Shown here one piece after another: positions 1-12,028 of a stretch of 64,000 bases of DNA. The notes under the pieces are model-generated. The model did no database searches. It saw only the letters and a list, made by a program, of their open reading frames with translations, and was not told where the DNA came from. The number at the start of each line of letters is the position of its first letter. Position 1 is the stretch's first letter. Both the position numbers and the translations under genes were made by a program. Origin of the DNA: Corallium rubrum (Eukaryota; Cnidaria; Anthozoa; Scleralcyonacea; Coralliidae); assembly GCA_964035015.1 (NCBI GenBank), contig OZ035999.1:4360627-4424626 (forward strand). Reading direction: 5' to 3'.

Positions 1-1004
<1,004 letters not shown>

Positions 1005-1326
1005 AGCTATTACTCTTTCTCGTGTACCGATGTCTTCCGTTGTTCTTTAACGCACGCTACCCATAAGAAGCTTCCAAAACCAAAAATATAGCTCGTCCGC
1101 CATGTTGAATAATGGTGTACGTGTTTTAGTAAGGGATTATTAAATGACCGTGTAAACGCACCAAGTTGGTGCATTTTAAGCACGCTTAACTTAAGCGTGT
1201 AAATTTTGGCCGTGTAGGCACGGCTTAACAGTCTTTCTCAAGACCACACTAACCTAGACGAGCAACTTTCACAAACATAATGGAGAGCATCGACATTTTT
1301 TTAACTTTGCTTACGTTTCTTCACAG

Positions 1327-4300
1327 CTCCAAAAAGCTTTGATCAATTTTCCTTCAGTAAGTACAGTAAAAAAACCTATGATATGTTACCTCAGAGTGAA
1401 GAGTGTAACAGTAAAGAGGATGGAGTTGAGATGATATACCAATGTTAAAGACAAACTAATCGTTTTAGGCTCTTACTCCCCTTCTGGATAAATGTGCTAT
1501 CGCTTTGGAGACATCTATGATGAACCATTCTTTCTTTGGAATAACTTTTCAAACAAGGTAAAGGAAGCCTCAATAATTATTATTATTATATATTCAAACT
1601 TTATTCTCGTTCGTGATTGGCCAAAACGCCCCCGCTAATTCTCCGTATCTGAAAGCTGACGCGTTATTTCAGCTGCTGACGTGATCAGCGTGTAATAATA
1701 CCTTGTTTTGGATCGAACTTCGATCCAAAACAAGGTATTACTGCACGCTGTCGAACCCAAGCCCCCAGCGCGGTCGGCAGCTTGCTAAAAATCCTGCCAA
1801 AACTAAATGTTTTTGAAGAGTAAACAAAATGGCTTTTAACCGGTTTCCATCGTTAAACGAAGAAGAAATTTCGACGTTGCTCTCAGAGAAAGATAGTAAA
1901 AGCACGAAGAGTATAGTTTTGAATATATAATAAAACAATTATTGGATTCGGTTTTCGCATGATATCGAGAATTATCAAGGCCTCGGTTTGTGTTATTGAT
2001 AATTCCTTGATAATTCTCGATTGTTTATTAGTATAAATACACAGGTGATTATAGAAAATCGCGCGCGCTGATTGGTCGAGCTACTTCACACTAATTGTCT
2101 ATAATCACCTACAGCGTTTATTCAACATGGCCGCCAGCCAATCTCTCATTGCGACAGACGAGGAAATTAACATTTTTAAAGAAAATGTTGTTTCTAAAAG
2201 TACGAAAATGTGTATTTATACTAAAACAATTATTCACCTCAAGCTCAATGAATATCGGTCAATAATAACCTCGACTTCGTCTCGGTTAATATTCACCGAT
2301 ATTCACCTCACCTTCGGCGAATAATTGTTAAACATTGTTGTTATGTATATACAGTAAAGTATACTAAGCTTGTTACAATTGTGTGTTTAAATTTTAGTGA
2401 ATTAAAAGGGCTTAAATTGCTTATTGCTTTGTTCGTTGGAAGAACATTTTCCGAATGGAAAGACCCTGAGGTACGTAAAAAATATTAAATTGATTATTTT
2501 TTACCCTGACTTCATGATTTCTCGATTATGCCTACTTCTGTTTTGACATTCACTCTCTTTGCTTCTCTTTCCACTTCTCTTTCTATTTCTTTCCTTATTC
2601 CCTCTTCACTCCCAAGTCTCAACTTCCTTTTCCTCTCCACTTTTTTCTGTTCCTTTTCCTTCACTTTCCCTTCTCTCCTCCACTTCTCTTTCTCTCTCAA
2701 CTTTCCTTTTTCCCTTCTCTACGTCTCTTTCCATCTCCACTTTTCTCTTCTCCTCTCTTCACTTTTCTTTCTCCTACCTGCTCCACCATTTCCTTCCCCT
2801 CTTTCTCCACTTCTCTCTCTCCCTTTCCACTTCCCTCTTACTGCACCTCCCTTTCTCCTTCCCTTTTCTTCCCTCCCCCCCCCACCTCCGTCTTTTCTTT
2901 TCCCTCCCTCGTTCCCTGCCTCTTTTTTCGTGTCTCTCCTTGTCTTCCTCTTCTTCAACGCCTCTTTTAACCTGGCGCTGCTCTTCCTCCGTGTCCGTCT
3001 CTCCGTGTTTTTCCTTTATAATCTTTTATTTTATAATTTTAAATTTAGGTCGTTGATTGGTTAGCAAATAATGTCAAACAAGTTCTAGAGCGAGTAGACA
3101 AAAAAGATCCCTATATCGAAGAGTGTGCGCAAAGGTATTAAAGTACATTGTTATAATTCAGCGACAGATCTAAAAGCGTCAAAAATGTTTGAAGACAGTA
3201 CGTCGGTAACCCCATGCAGTGATGTGCTCAGCTGTTTGTTCTACGTACAGACCGAGTAAACGAGGTTAACTAATCGTTTTAATCAACATTAATGTAAAAG
3301 CATTAGAAAACATATCCTGGACAGCGGTCCGCGAATACGGAAAAAATGGTCCGGATACGCATTTTTACGAACCGTGCGTTGACATATCAGATCTAAGCCA
3401 TATTGAGCGAATTTCTAGAGTTTGTCTTAATGTCCTATTTTTTTATTGCTCAGGCGTCAAGTTCGATATCAAGGAACGCCCAGAAACATATACAGACATG
3501 TTATACTGTCAGGTGAGAAAGCATTTTTTAAACAAAACAGTGACGTCGCCAGCGGAGCCCTTACTTTGATGAAGCGCTCTGCTCGACTGAGAAAGGGTAA
3601 AATACAAATTTACAAAATATTTGTTTGCACTTGCCCATCGTGCCTGTCACTTTCCAATTTTATTTCATGTAATCTGATTTTTTAGATATCAAAGAGGCCT
3701 CGACATCTTTACCAGTGGTAGGTAAACGTTTGCTTTTTGAATCAGGACTTGAACCTAAAAGCGATACATGTATCTCTACAGGAGTGAAACACAAGATTTA
3801 AATACATGTATCTCTTGTGCTACTTGTTTAGGATCTGACGATTTCACCAGTGATGTCTTATGATCCTCTTCCTCCTGCGGACTCCATAGCTGGGTATTCT
3901 AGACCAGAACGGTAGGTTGTTAACCATCGTTCCTTCTTTCCTTCCTTTGTACATTCCTTCCTTCCTTCCTTCCTTCCTTCCTTCCTTCCTTCCTTCCTTC
4001 CTTCCTTCCTTCCTTCCTTCCTTCCTTCCTTCCTTCCTTCCTTCCTTCCTTCCTTCCTTCCCTTCCCCTCTTCCTTCCTTCCTTCCTTCCTTCCTTCCTT
4101 CCTTCCTTCCTTCCTTCCTTCCTTCCTTCCTTCCTTCCTTCCTTCCTTCCTTCCTTTCTACATTCCTTCCTTCCTTTCTACATTCTTTCCTTCCTTCCTT
4201 CCTTCCTTCCTTCCTTCCTTCCTTCCTTCCTTCCTTCCTTCCTTCCTTCCTTCCTTCCTTCCTTCCTTCCTTCCTTCCTTCCTTCCTTCCTTCCTTCCTT

Positions 4301-7300
4301 CCTTCCTTCCTTCCTTCCTTCCTCCCTCCTTCCTTTTCCCCCCTTTCCCTCCCCCTCCTTTCCTTCCTTCCTTCTTTCCTTCCTTCCGTCCTACATTTTT
4401 CCTTTTCTTCTTCCCTTACCTTCCTTCATCACTTCCCTCCTTCCTTTCTTCCCTCATTCCGTTGTTCTTTCTTTGCTACCTTCCCTCTTCCTTTCTTCTC
4501 ACCTGTTTGTTGGTCTCTCTGTCTGTGTTACCCTGTCGGTCACCAAGTTCGTGACCCTTGGAACCAAATATGTAACACACTAGAACAGTTTCACTCTAAG
4601 ATTTCTTCATTTTTCAGCGCTAAACGCTTTTCAATCGTTTGCCTCATAAATCACATCTGACTTCCTTACTTGCTATATCTCTTACTCGAGGCCCTAAGGT
4701 CAAAGATTTACTTTTATCTTGCGTCATTTCCTACTCTTGCATCTGTCTATTTGTTTGTTTGTTTGTTTGTTTGTTTGTTTGTTTGTTTGTTTGTTTGTTT
4801 GTTTGTTTGTTTGTTTGTTTGTTTGTTTGTTTGTTTGTTTGTTTGTTTGTTTGTTTGTTTGTTTGTTTGTTTGTTTGTTTGTTTGTTTGTTTGTTTGTTT
4901 GTTTGTTTGTTTGTTTGTTTGTTTGTTTGTTTGTTTGTTTGTTTGTTTGTTCATTCTTTTCGATTTCTTCCTTCCTTTGATCAACTGTCTTTTGTTGAAT
5001 TACTAAATATGTATGTATTTTGTTTGTTTGTTTGTTTGTTTGTTTGTTTGTTTGTTTGTTTGTTCGTTCGTTCGTTCGTTCGTTCGTTCGTTCGTTCGTT
5101 CGTTCGTTCGTTCGTTCGTTCGTTCGTTCGTTCGTTCGTTCGTTCGTTCGTTCGTTCGTTCGTTCGTTCGTTCGTTCGTTCGTTCGTTCGTTCGTTCGTT
5201 CGTTCGTTCGTTCCGTTCGTTCGTTCCGTTCGTTCGTTCGTTCGTTCGTTCGTTCGTTCGTTCGTTCGTTCGTTCGTTCGTTCGTTCGTTCGTTCGTTCG
5301 TTCGTTCGTTCGTTCGTTCGTTCGTTCGTTCGTTCGTTCGTTCGTTCGTTCGTTCGTTCGTTCGTTCGTTCGTTCGTTCGTTCGTTCGTTCGTTCGTTCG
5401 TTCGTTCGTTCGTTTGTTTGTTTGTTTGTTTGTTTGTTCATTCTTTTCGATTTCTTCTTTCCTTTGATCAACTGACTTTTGTTCAATTACTAAATATGTA
5501 TGTATTTATTCATTCATTTGAACTCTAACATTCTTCGATTGTGTTTTTCTTTCGTTGTTAGACCTAGGACAACATTTCAGCAAGGCAATCCCTTTTCGGA
5601 ATTTTTAAGGTCACTTTGGCCATCGTACTCTCTAAATGTAAGTAACAGAAGTATCGTATGTGTGCATGCAATCGATCCCATTTCAATAATTTTACAGCTT
5701 TAACTTGGACTCAAGCGTTTGACATTGGTAAATCTCTTTTGCCCAAAAAATAGAACAAATTGCTGGAAATATTCTATTCTGCCTGGCAGTGAGATTCGTA
5801 CCAGATTTTCTCTCTCAGCTATTTTTAAGCCAAGAGATTTCAAGTACTTTATAGTCCGTTTCAGCTTGCTTTTGAAATCCGATACGTATAATTGAAATGA
5901 ACATTCCGAACTACCTTACAATGTTCCGAACTACGTTGCGAGGTAGATACAAATTTAAGTCGGCAATTTGTTTCTGCTTAACCAAGTATCTATTATTATA
6001 TAGTATACAACAAATAATCTTCTTCTCCGTGATTTTACCAAAGGAATTCAATTCAAAGCTTATTAAATTCGAACTTCACGACGAACTTCGCGAACTTCCG
6101 TACCAAGTTCTCAACCTTCCAACGAATGTTGACAAACGAATTTCAAAAGCAAGCTGAAACTGACTATAGCGTTCGAATGATTACTGGGGGACAGTGAACT
6201 TGGGTGGAGAATAATAAGGTGTTACTGCGAGTGATGAACCATATCAGACAAGTAGAGAAAACTCTACTTGGCCCAGCTGGGATTCGAACCCACGACCTTT
6301 GGTTTACTAATCAGATGCTCTACCAACTGAGCTACAGGTCAAACGATAGTACTTAGGCTATTTGATATTTCAAAACAGACTAGTTTCTTCAATATCTAGA
6401 CAACAGCCGTCATAAATGACGACTTGAACTTGATTATAATCATTCGAAATCGTTATGTATGAAGACTGTTGTCTAGATATTGAAGAAAGTACAATCAGTG
6501 ACAAAATACCTTGCGACACTTCGTGTTTGTAGGTTAACTTAATACATTTTACATTTTTTTCTCGTGATAGAGTTTATCTCTCCCTCCCCCTCCCTTTACA
6601 ATGTTGACTAGGAAATAAGGGACACTGCGCTTAAATTGTCACCAACATTGAAGAGGGGGATCGGGGGAACATAAAACGGAAAATGTTGCTTTTTAAGTTG
6701 AAGTGTCCCAACACTTTTGTCACTGATTGTAGTCTGTTTCGAAATATCAAATAGCCTAAGTACTATCATCAGACCTTCGCTCAGTGTAGAGCATTGGACT
6801 AGTAAACCGAAGGTCGCGGGTTCGAATCCCAGACGGGCCAAGTAGAGTTTTTTCTACTTGTCGAGTATGGTTCGTTACTGGAGTAATACCTTATTATTCT
6901 TACTTTCATATTATTCTCATACATATTTATATTACATACAATAGTTTTTAATACATACATTTTATATCATAATTATATGGCTTAAATCGTGTTTAGAAAA
7001 GGTTTTGATTGATTGGTTGATTGATTGATTGAGTGATTGAGTGATTGATTGATTGATTGATTAATTGATTTATTGATTATTGATGGTTGTTTGATTGATC
7101 AATCGATTGATTGATTGATTGGTTGATTGGTTGGTTGATTGATTGATTGATTGATTGATTGATTAATTGATTGATTGACATTGCCGCAAACATGCATGTT
7201 GTTCTCTTTCTAGCCTGTGGTTATTCCAGGAGAGGATAACGGGGACGAAAGGGGACAGCAGGATATCGCAGGAGCAGAGGGTGGACCAGGTACCGACCAC

Positions 7301-7435
7301 GGTGGTAATCTTACACGCGGGGTTGAGAATTTGATGGCTGCAATGAGAGAACTGTTGAACACAATGACGTACCGAGGAGATGGACCTAATAGTGGGGATG
7401 GTGAGGACGGTGAGGAAGAAGAATGGGTAGATTAG
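1327..7435 (+). CDS. unrecognised multi-exon gene, last nine exons (5' end outside window)
   Basis: Exons joined by splice sites and phase: 1327-1356, 1469-1557, 2398-2470, 3049-3134, 3454-3596, 3686-3717, 3832-3911, 5562-5637 and 7214-7435 (stop TAG). All junctions are GT-AG and all phases agree, giving 276 residues. I do not recognise the family. The N-terminal part looks helical and leucine-rich (LQKALINFP, then LKLLIALFVGRTF and VVDWLANNVKQVLERVD), in the manner of a helical repeat. The middle is proline-rich (SPVMSYDPLPPADS, NPFSEFLRSLWPSY). The C-terminus has a helix (GVENLMAAMRELLNTM) and an acidic tail ending EEEEWVD. The first exon seen starts in phase 0 and is only 30 nt, so more exons must lie upstream, beyond the microsatellite. 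The intron at 3912-5561 is mostly tandem repeat. A copy of the 3' end of the last exon occurs near 25723. The two most 5' exons are least certain. Confidence 0.65.
1696..1741. repeat. near-perfect hairpin
   Basis: The arms AATACCTTGTTTTGGATCGA and its reverse complement meet almost without a loop. It lies in an intron of the unrecognised gene and is probably a short fold-back element. Confidence 0.75.
1829..1930 (+). pseudogene. fragment resembling the start of a KIAA1958/Crypton-like (DUF3504) protein, copy 1
   Basis: An ATG opens 33 codons containing LNEEEISTLLSEKDSKSTK before a TAA. The pattern (Met, short lead, EEI, EKDSKSTK) resembles the N-terminus of the domesticated tyrosine-recombinase families common in cnidarian genomes, judged from memory. 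No downstream recombinase domain is visible, so this is at most a first-exon remnant within an intron of the unrecognised gene. Confidence 0.3.
2127..2324 (+). pseudogene. fragment resembling the start of a KIAA1958/Crypton-like protein, copy 2
   Basis: An ATG-initiated frame begins MAASQSLIATDEEINIF and then has VVSKSTKM. It shares the layout of the fragment 200 bp upstream (DEEI or EEEI followed by SKSTK). After about 30 codons it runs into a repeat with the mirrored elements CGGTGAATATTAACCGAG and CACCGATATTCACC. Probably a transposon-carried first exon rather than a gene. Confidence 0.3.
2527..3015. repeat. irregular polypyrimidine tract filling an intron
   Basis: Nearly 500 bp of plus strand is almost all C and T without a fixed repeat unit (CTCTTTCC, TTCCCTTCTC and similar). 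It occupies most of the intron 2471-3048 of the unrecognised gene. The long frames on both strands are compositional artefacts. Such tracts can form triplex (H-) DNA. Confidence 0.85.
3940..4400. repeat. (TTCC)n microsatellite with interruptions
   Basis: TTCC units, with short breaks near 4062 and 4158-4190, inside the intron 3912-5561. The tail to about 4500 decays into irregular pyrimidine sequence. Confidence 0.95.
4747..4951. repeat. (TTTG)n microsatellite
   Basis: About 50 TTTG units. It is followed by a unique sequence of about 75 bp (from 4949) that occurs again after the next array (from 5437). Confidence 0.97.
5021..5438. repeat. (TTTG)n-(TTCG)n-(TTTG)n compound microsatellite
   Basis: A short TTTG block is followed by about 350 bp of TTCG units with two TTCCG interruptions near 5212 and 5226, then a short TTTG block. 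The TTCG core is bracketed by TTTG, as expected if one T-to-C change in a TTTG array was amplified. The array places a CpG every four bases. Confidence 0.97.
6269..6340 (-). repeat. tRNA-derived SINE head, copy 1
   Basis: Read on the minus strand it has an A box (TAGCTCAGTTGG) and a B box (GGTTCGAATCC) at tRNA spacing, an anticodon-loop-like TTAGTAA and a final CCA-like end. The anticodon and acceptor stems do not pair well, so a working tRNA is unlikely. The AAGTAGAG tail shared with two other copies marks it as a SINE. Confidence 0.6.
6772..6840 (+). repeat. tRNA-Thr(AGT)-like SINE head, copy 2
   Basis: It has A-box-like CGCTCAGTG, loop CTAGTAA and B box GGTTCGAATCC. The anticodon stem pairs at most positions with AGT in the anticodon position. 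The D arm is shortened, so I read it as a SINE head rather than a functional tRNA gene. It faces the copy at 6269-6340. Confidence 0.6.
7008..7180. repeat. (TTGA)n microsatellite
   Basis: Degenerate TTGA tetranucleotides with TTGG variants, ending just before the last exon of the unrecognised gene. Confidence 0.9.
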
Positions 7436-7557
7436 GATAATTCGGTTTATATATAGTGCATGAGTCAAAATATAAACGGTGAAAGCCATGTCCAGTCCTG
7501 GTGTCCCAGGAACACTTCCCCCCAGGAAATGTTCTCCCTCTTCATGGGGGGACATTA

Positions 7558-8137
7558 GAGAGCTTAAGCATATTAGGCGTTTTTGAGACACGAACGGTGA
7601 CCGGAAGAACAGGAATACAATACAGAACTACTGAACCGCGTATTCTTTGAAAAGACTTTTTTTACCCAAAACAAAGGCTATGAATAATCACATATCTAAA
7701 CGATTAGCTTATAAGCTTAAATTTCATCTTTATATAAAAATACAGATCCTTTATTTTATATTGTAATGTAAAAAAATTATCCCCCTTAAAATACAAGTTT
7801 CAGTCTGCTTTAACTCTTTCTTGTCCGAATTGGTCTTTAGTATTTTATTCTGGCTAACGCCAGACGATTTTATTCACCTCTGGGGAAGCCCCCGGACAGG
7901 AATGAGTTAAAAGCATGTCTATTGTAGTTAAACAACGATGACAGGCCTCAACGTTCTAGAAGTTCCCGTCGTCTTAAGAACGTGAAAATGCTCTCGATGA
8001 CGTCTTGTGTAGAACGACGACGGCGTTCACTTTGCTTTTGGGATATTAAATTGCTCATTATTATTGTTTTGAATGAAAAATGCTGTTGAATTCAATCGCC
8101 GTCCGTGGCTCTAAAACGCCTGTATGCTTAAGCTCTC
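7558..8137. mobile_element. MITE with TA target duplication
   Basis: Terminal inverted repeats GAGAGCTTAAGCATA are flanked on both sides by TA, fitting a Tc1/mariner-type insertion. There is no coding content. A second MITE (7810-7910) is nested inside. Confidence 0.65.
7810..7910. mobile_element. piggyBac-like MITE with CTGGCGTTAGCCAG-type core (nested)
   Basis: The ends TTAACTCTTTCTTGTCC and GGACAGGAATGAGTTAA are inverted and begin with TTAA. The core TCTGGCTAACGCCAGA is shared with the elements at 13297, 13416 and 16762. TTAA targets and C/T-rich first bases fit piggyBac-type transposition. Confidence 0.65.
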
Positions 8138-8507
8138 TAGTATTATTGGGGGGCGACGGATTTCCTGGGACACTGGATCTCCGCAGCTACACAATTGGGG
8201 TGTTGCACGCCAAGCTTGATTACCGCAAATTCCCATTCTAACTGCTCGTCTGATATTCCTAGCCAGATAAAAACAAGACACCGGGGCCCCGTTGGCAAAT
8301 AACTGATGAATAGTGATACATACTAATGAACCGTATGCTCACCAGAGCTTTCCCTTAGCTGAATAAAATTGTCTAGCGTTAGCTGGAAGAAACCATAAAG
8401 ACATATGGTGTCCCGTTGACGAATAAACGGGAATACTCTTCTAGTTGTTCAGCTTATTGCTGCTCTTAGATGAACTTTTGGGCTTCATCACAATTACTCT
8501 ATGCCGC

Positions 8508-8636
8508 CAGAAGTTCTTCTCGCTCGTTGGGATAGCAGAGATACGCGAGGATGCGAGGCGGTAAAGTGGCCCCACTCACTTTACCGCCTCGCATTCTCGC
8601 GTGTTCCCGTTATCCCTACGAGCGCAGTAGAAGAAC
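8508..8636. repeat. long hairpin, about 60-bp arms
   Basis: GTTCTTCTCGCTCGTTGGGATA is mirrored by TATCCCTACGAGCGCAG...AAGAAC, meeting at GGTAAAGTG and CACTTTACC. Probably a short fold-back element. The rest of 8430-9300 shows nothing else I can name. Confidence 0.7.
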
Positions 8637-9305
8637 CTCTGGAAGTGTACTGTAATATACCCTGGGTGCCAGCCCTAATTTAAGGTTGGGTGGTAAAATT
8701 CAATGGCATTTATGATCAAAATTGTAATTTTACTTAGACGGTGGGCCGGGAGACGGAGAAGCAAAGTGAAATATGAAGATCAACATTCATATGTTATTAT
8801 TAAATTAATATAATGAGCCAGTTTGTTGAAACTTCCATTCATCATTTTATGCAATACGATTCAACCGTCCGTTTGTCATCGATCACAATTCGAATTTGCC
8901 TGCCGTAGTCTGCTGCAGCAGACGCTATTTTCCTTTCACGCTTGGAAAGAATACTATCAGACATTCTCAGTTAGCAAAAACTACACCTTCTCTTTGGTAT
9001 TTTGGCGAGAGACGTCGCGAGAAACTGCTGATTATAATCGACCAATCACACGCGCGAGACCAGCACAGTGTCCTGACGAGCTGCCATATTTTGTGGAATC
9101 CGTACGCTAACCCGCGGAATTTTGCGAATATGCCCACAGAATTTTACCTCACGCCACGGACACAGAAACATGGGCTCTGGGAACGAGAATGCAATCGACG
9201 TTTTTGGTGCCAAGGATTTTGGCGGCTTTTTGACAACATGTCCGAGAAGGCTGTATGAGAAGCAAAGTATTCCGCAAGTAAGTCGTCTCACAAGCTTAGA
9301 ATTAA

Positions 9306-9587
9306 GGATTATCCTGAATTGTGTCTAGAATTCAGGGTTGTCCTGAAGCCTAGGGGACTTCTCTCTCCGGGATTTCAACTAAAAAGCATATAACAGAAAA
9401 ACTACCCCGACCGTCGTCACACGTGGGATTTTTGTGTTCGGAGGTTGTCATTAGGTTTAGGGTCAGGTTTAGAGGTGGGGGTCTGGCTTGGCTTGGGGTG
9501 GGGTGGGGTGGGGGGTTGGGATTTCATTCTTTAATATTCAGTATTATCCTGAATTCTTAGACTTTTTCACAATTCAGGGATAATCCT
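9306..9587. mobile_element. MITE with AGGATTATCCTGAATTGTG ends
   Basis: The left end AGGATTATCCTGAATTGTG is mirrored on the right by CACAATTCAGGGATAATCCT. The interior is non-coding and G-rich around 9470-9510. Confidence 0.6.
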
Positions 9588-11004
9588 GGATTATAGATGA
9601 GATCGTGTAACAGTAGCTTTACTTCCAGCTTCCGGTCATTTTCTCAGAACTCGAATGTGAAAGTAGGCTGTAGCGACGCCTTGTCATTCGCCAGTCGCCA
9701 CTGCTCGCGCTGCAAGGAAGGCTTTCTCATTTCTGGTCAAGATTTTGTAGATGAAAGAAATCTCGCTTTAACTCCTGGAACTATGGCTTCTATGCCATCC
9801 CACAGTTGGAGTTCGGATCGTGGTAAGATGCAACAATAAAACGTTATTTGCTTTTATATTGTGCCAGTCGATGTGCCCGTTCTTTTCAAAATTCAAAACG
9901 AAACTGGGTGTGATGTTGAGGAAGTAATTAGTTGCTTAGAGTAAACGTACATCGAATGCTATTTTAATTTAGGAGGAATACAGTAGGTTTTGTTCAACTT
10001 TTCCACGGAAGAGTTGCAAGTTTCGTACGCCTACTGAGGTGGATTCTAGCGCTCATAAATTGAAATATGCGAAAGTGAAAGTAAATATTTACAAGTTTTC
10101 GTCAAATGTAGAAACATGCCATGAAAAAAATATTAAAGAAAAAAAGTATGCTGTAATGATAAGCATAATCTAATCATCGGTTGTAGTTTATTACACAAGA
10201 GAGAACTGTTTTTCTTTCCACTGTGTAAATATAAGTAAAGTGTATTTTTAAAATCGAAAGAAAACGACATCTTGTGGATTAAAGTTTTTTTTAGAGCACC
10301 GCACGTAATAGTGAAATAAGATGAAATTGTGTCGTATTCTTTTGGCTTCGTGTGGAAGTTGCTTTTAGTTCAACAGGTAGATATTTATACCAGTTGAACT
10401 TTCTCTGGGTCAAAAGCGTTGACACGCTTACATCAAGTATCAACTTTTCCGACAACTCCCCGACCAATTCCGAAGGCGACGCGACAATTCCGAAGCCCGC
10501 GAAATTCAAAAGTTTCCAAGAAATTAATGATTATGCAAGAACAATCTCGTTTTCAAAGTTTTTTTATTTCTTTTTTGCATTCATACATGTATGTATTAAA
10601 GTTTTCATCCCGTTTTCCACACGAAATTGACACATATTCAACAAGCATGGTGACTTTGAAATTTTTGCTCCTGGTTTTTTTGAGGCTTTATTACAATTTA
10701 CATACTTGGCTATAGAGTGCAATTCTGATTAGCAATGTAGTATAATTTTGTTTTTCTTGCTTCTGACTTTTTAAGTGATACTTGTAGCCAGTAGCAAACT
10801 ACTATAATATGTATTTATTATATACCAAGTGTCAAAGTTCATGTTTTCTTGCATCTCATTGGGTGAGAGGGTATCGCGTGAAAGTCAGAAATTTCGACTG
10901 TCTCCCAGCGGCAACAGCTCTGAGCAGTGAATATGTTATGGACCAGTTGAATAATAAAATCATTCCAACCCAGACTAAAACAGATCATTCAAAGGTTGTT
11001 TTTG
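9588..11004. other. no supportable gene
   Basis: Short open frames near 9597-9839, 10352-10630 and 10809-11042 have no recognised similarity. The first could be an exon, with an AG before about 9631 and a GTAAGA near 9823, but it does not join to anything. Confidence 0.4.
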
Positions 11005-11491
11005 TATATAAGACCTTATTCAAAAATGGCCCGCTGAATTAAAATTCTTTTATATACATTTCAAAAACTCATTAATAATTCATGAGGAAAATTCAAAAGA
11101 AATTAAAGTTTAATCAGTATCTTTATATGTGATAAAGATAACCTCCTGATTTACATAAACTTTAGCTTTGATTTTCTCGGCTTGGACAAGGTTATTTTTC
11201 AAAGTTACTACACCAATGAACTTACCAAGTGGTTCGTTTTTGAAGCCGTTCAATAAACTCACAGTTCGTGTTTTATCAGATATAAAAACACTTGGCTTCA
11301 CCTCGTGTCTTTATATCTGATAAAACACTCCTGCTCATTTATTAAACTACATGTACGTAAATTAGCCCTTATGAACTTGTTTTCATGTGTGAAATTCAAA
11401 AGAATTTTTACTTTAAAACAAGGTCATAAGGGCTAATTTATATGCACATAAAAGAATTCTAATTCGGTGGCCATTTTTGAATAAGGTCTAT
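11005..11491. repeat. nested palindromic element
   Basis: Outer arms: TATATAAGACCTTATTC and GAATAAGGTCTATA. Inner arms: GTAAATTAGCCCTTATGA and TCATAAGGGCTAATTTA. The left part (11063-11340) matches the repeat at 54305-54590 in opposite orientation. Confidence 0.65.
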
Positions 11492-11647
11492 ATTTACTTC
11501 TGATCAGTGATTTGACGTCTTTCTTTTTTTGTTTTCAATTACCATGTTGAGGTATGTATATGTAAATAATGTTTGTAATGGTGGATTTCCAGTCCTCACA
11601 TGAAGCAACTTGCAGCTCCCTGTGAATGACTCACAAGGTTTCTACCA

Positions 11648-11871
11648 TAGAGGTCATATAAATACTAGAGGGGGCATTGGCAGGAAAATTTGGTAACCAC
11701 ATGGGGGCCGCCATACCTATGATATTTCAGTCAGTTGGTTGGCAAATGTACTAGACCCAGTCCTTTGCCAACCAACACATTGTTTGCCTCAAGATGGCAG
11801 CGTTCAATTGGTTACCTGTGGTTGCCTGAAACTAAGATAGGATGCCCCCTCTAGTATTTATATGATCTCTA
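11648..11871. mobile_element. MITE with 30-bp inverted ends
   Basis: TAGAGGTCATATAAATACTA continuing to GAGGGGGCAT at the left is mirrored at the right with one mismatch. The interior has inverted CAGTTGGTTGGCAAA and TTTGCCAACCAAC. Confidence 0.75.
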
Positions 11872-12028
11872 CGGCTTCCACTGTATTTTCAGCACACGCA
11901 GCTCGTTGCGATTACTCGCGGCTGATGAAGCGATAGCCGTGTTTTTCGAACAAATTTCGAGGTGTTTGGATATCCTGATGAAGCAATCTTCTGAGTGTTT
12001 GATATAGCATCTCAAACAAATCAGTATT

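Larger units (their letters stand above)
6208..6899. repeat. composite palindrome made of two inverted tRNA-derived SINEs
   Basis: The left end (AATAAGGTGTTACTG) and right end (AGTAATACCTTATT) mirror each other. Inside lie two inverted tRNA-like heads, each followed by an AAGTAGAG hairpin. The centre holds a further inverted repeat around AATATCTAGACAAC. Confidence 0.7.
7456..8425. repeat. dispersed repeat interrupted by a MITE
   Basis: The segments 7456-7555 and 8140-8425 together match 28176-28570, where they are contiguous. The 28-kb copy therefore acts as an empty site for the MITE at 7558-8137. The repeat itself contains inverted TTTCCTGGGACAC-type motifs. It starts about 20 bp after the stop of the unrecognised gene. 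Confidence 0.75.

Noticed and set aside
4731..5528. Frames of up to 265 codons with FVCL or FVRS repeats
   Set aside because: Translations of TTTG and TTCG microsatellites inside an intron.
6269..6840. Two functional tRNA genes
   Set aside because: A and B boxes are present, but the acceptor, anticodon or D stems are damaged and both carry the same SINE tail.
7020..7180. Possible CRISPR-like or satellite array of TTGA units
   Set aside because: Simple tetranucleotide slippage repeat without unique spacers; no CRISPR is expected in this kind of genome.
9597..9839. 80-codon frame with a CSRCKEGF motif and possible splice sites
   Set aside because: No recognisable domain and nothing to join to; kept only as a weak exon candidate.
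10352..10630. 92-codon frame upstream of ZNFX1-A
   Set aside because: No domain, no splice-compatible partner, and overlapping frames on both strands of similar length.
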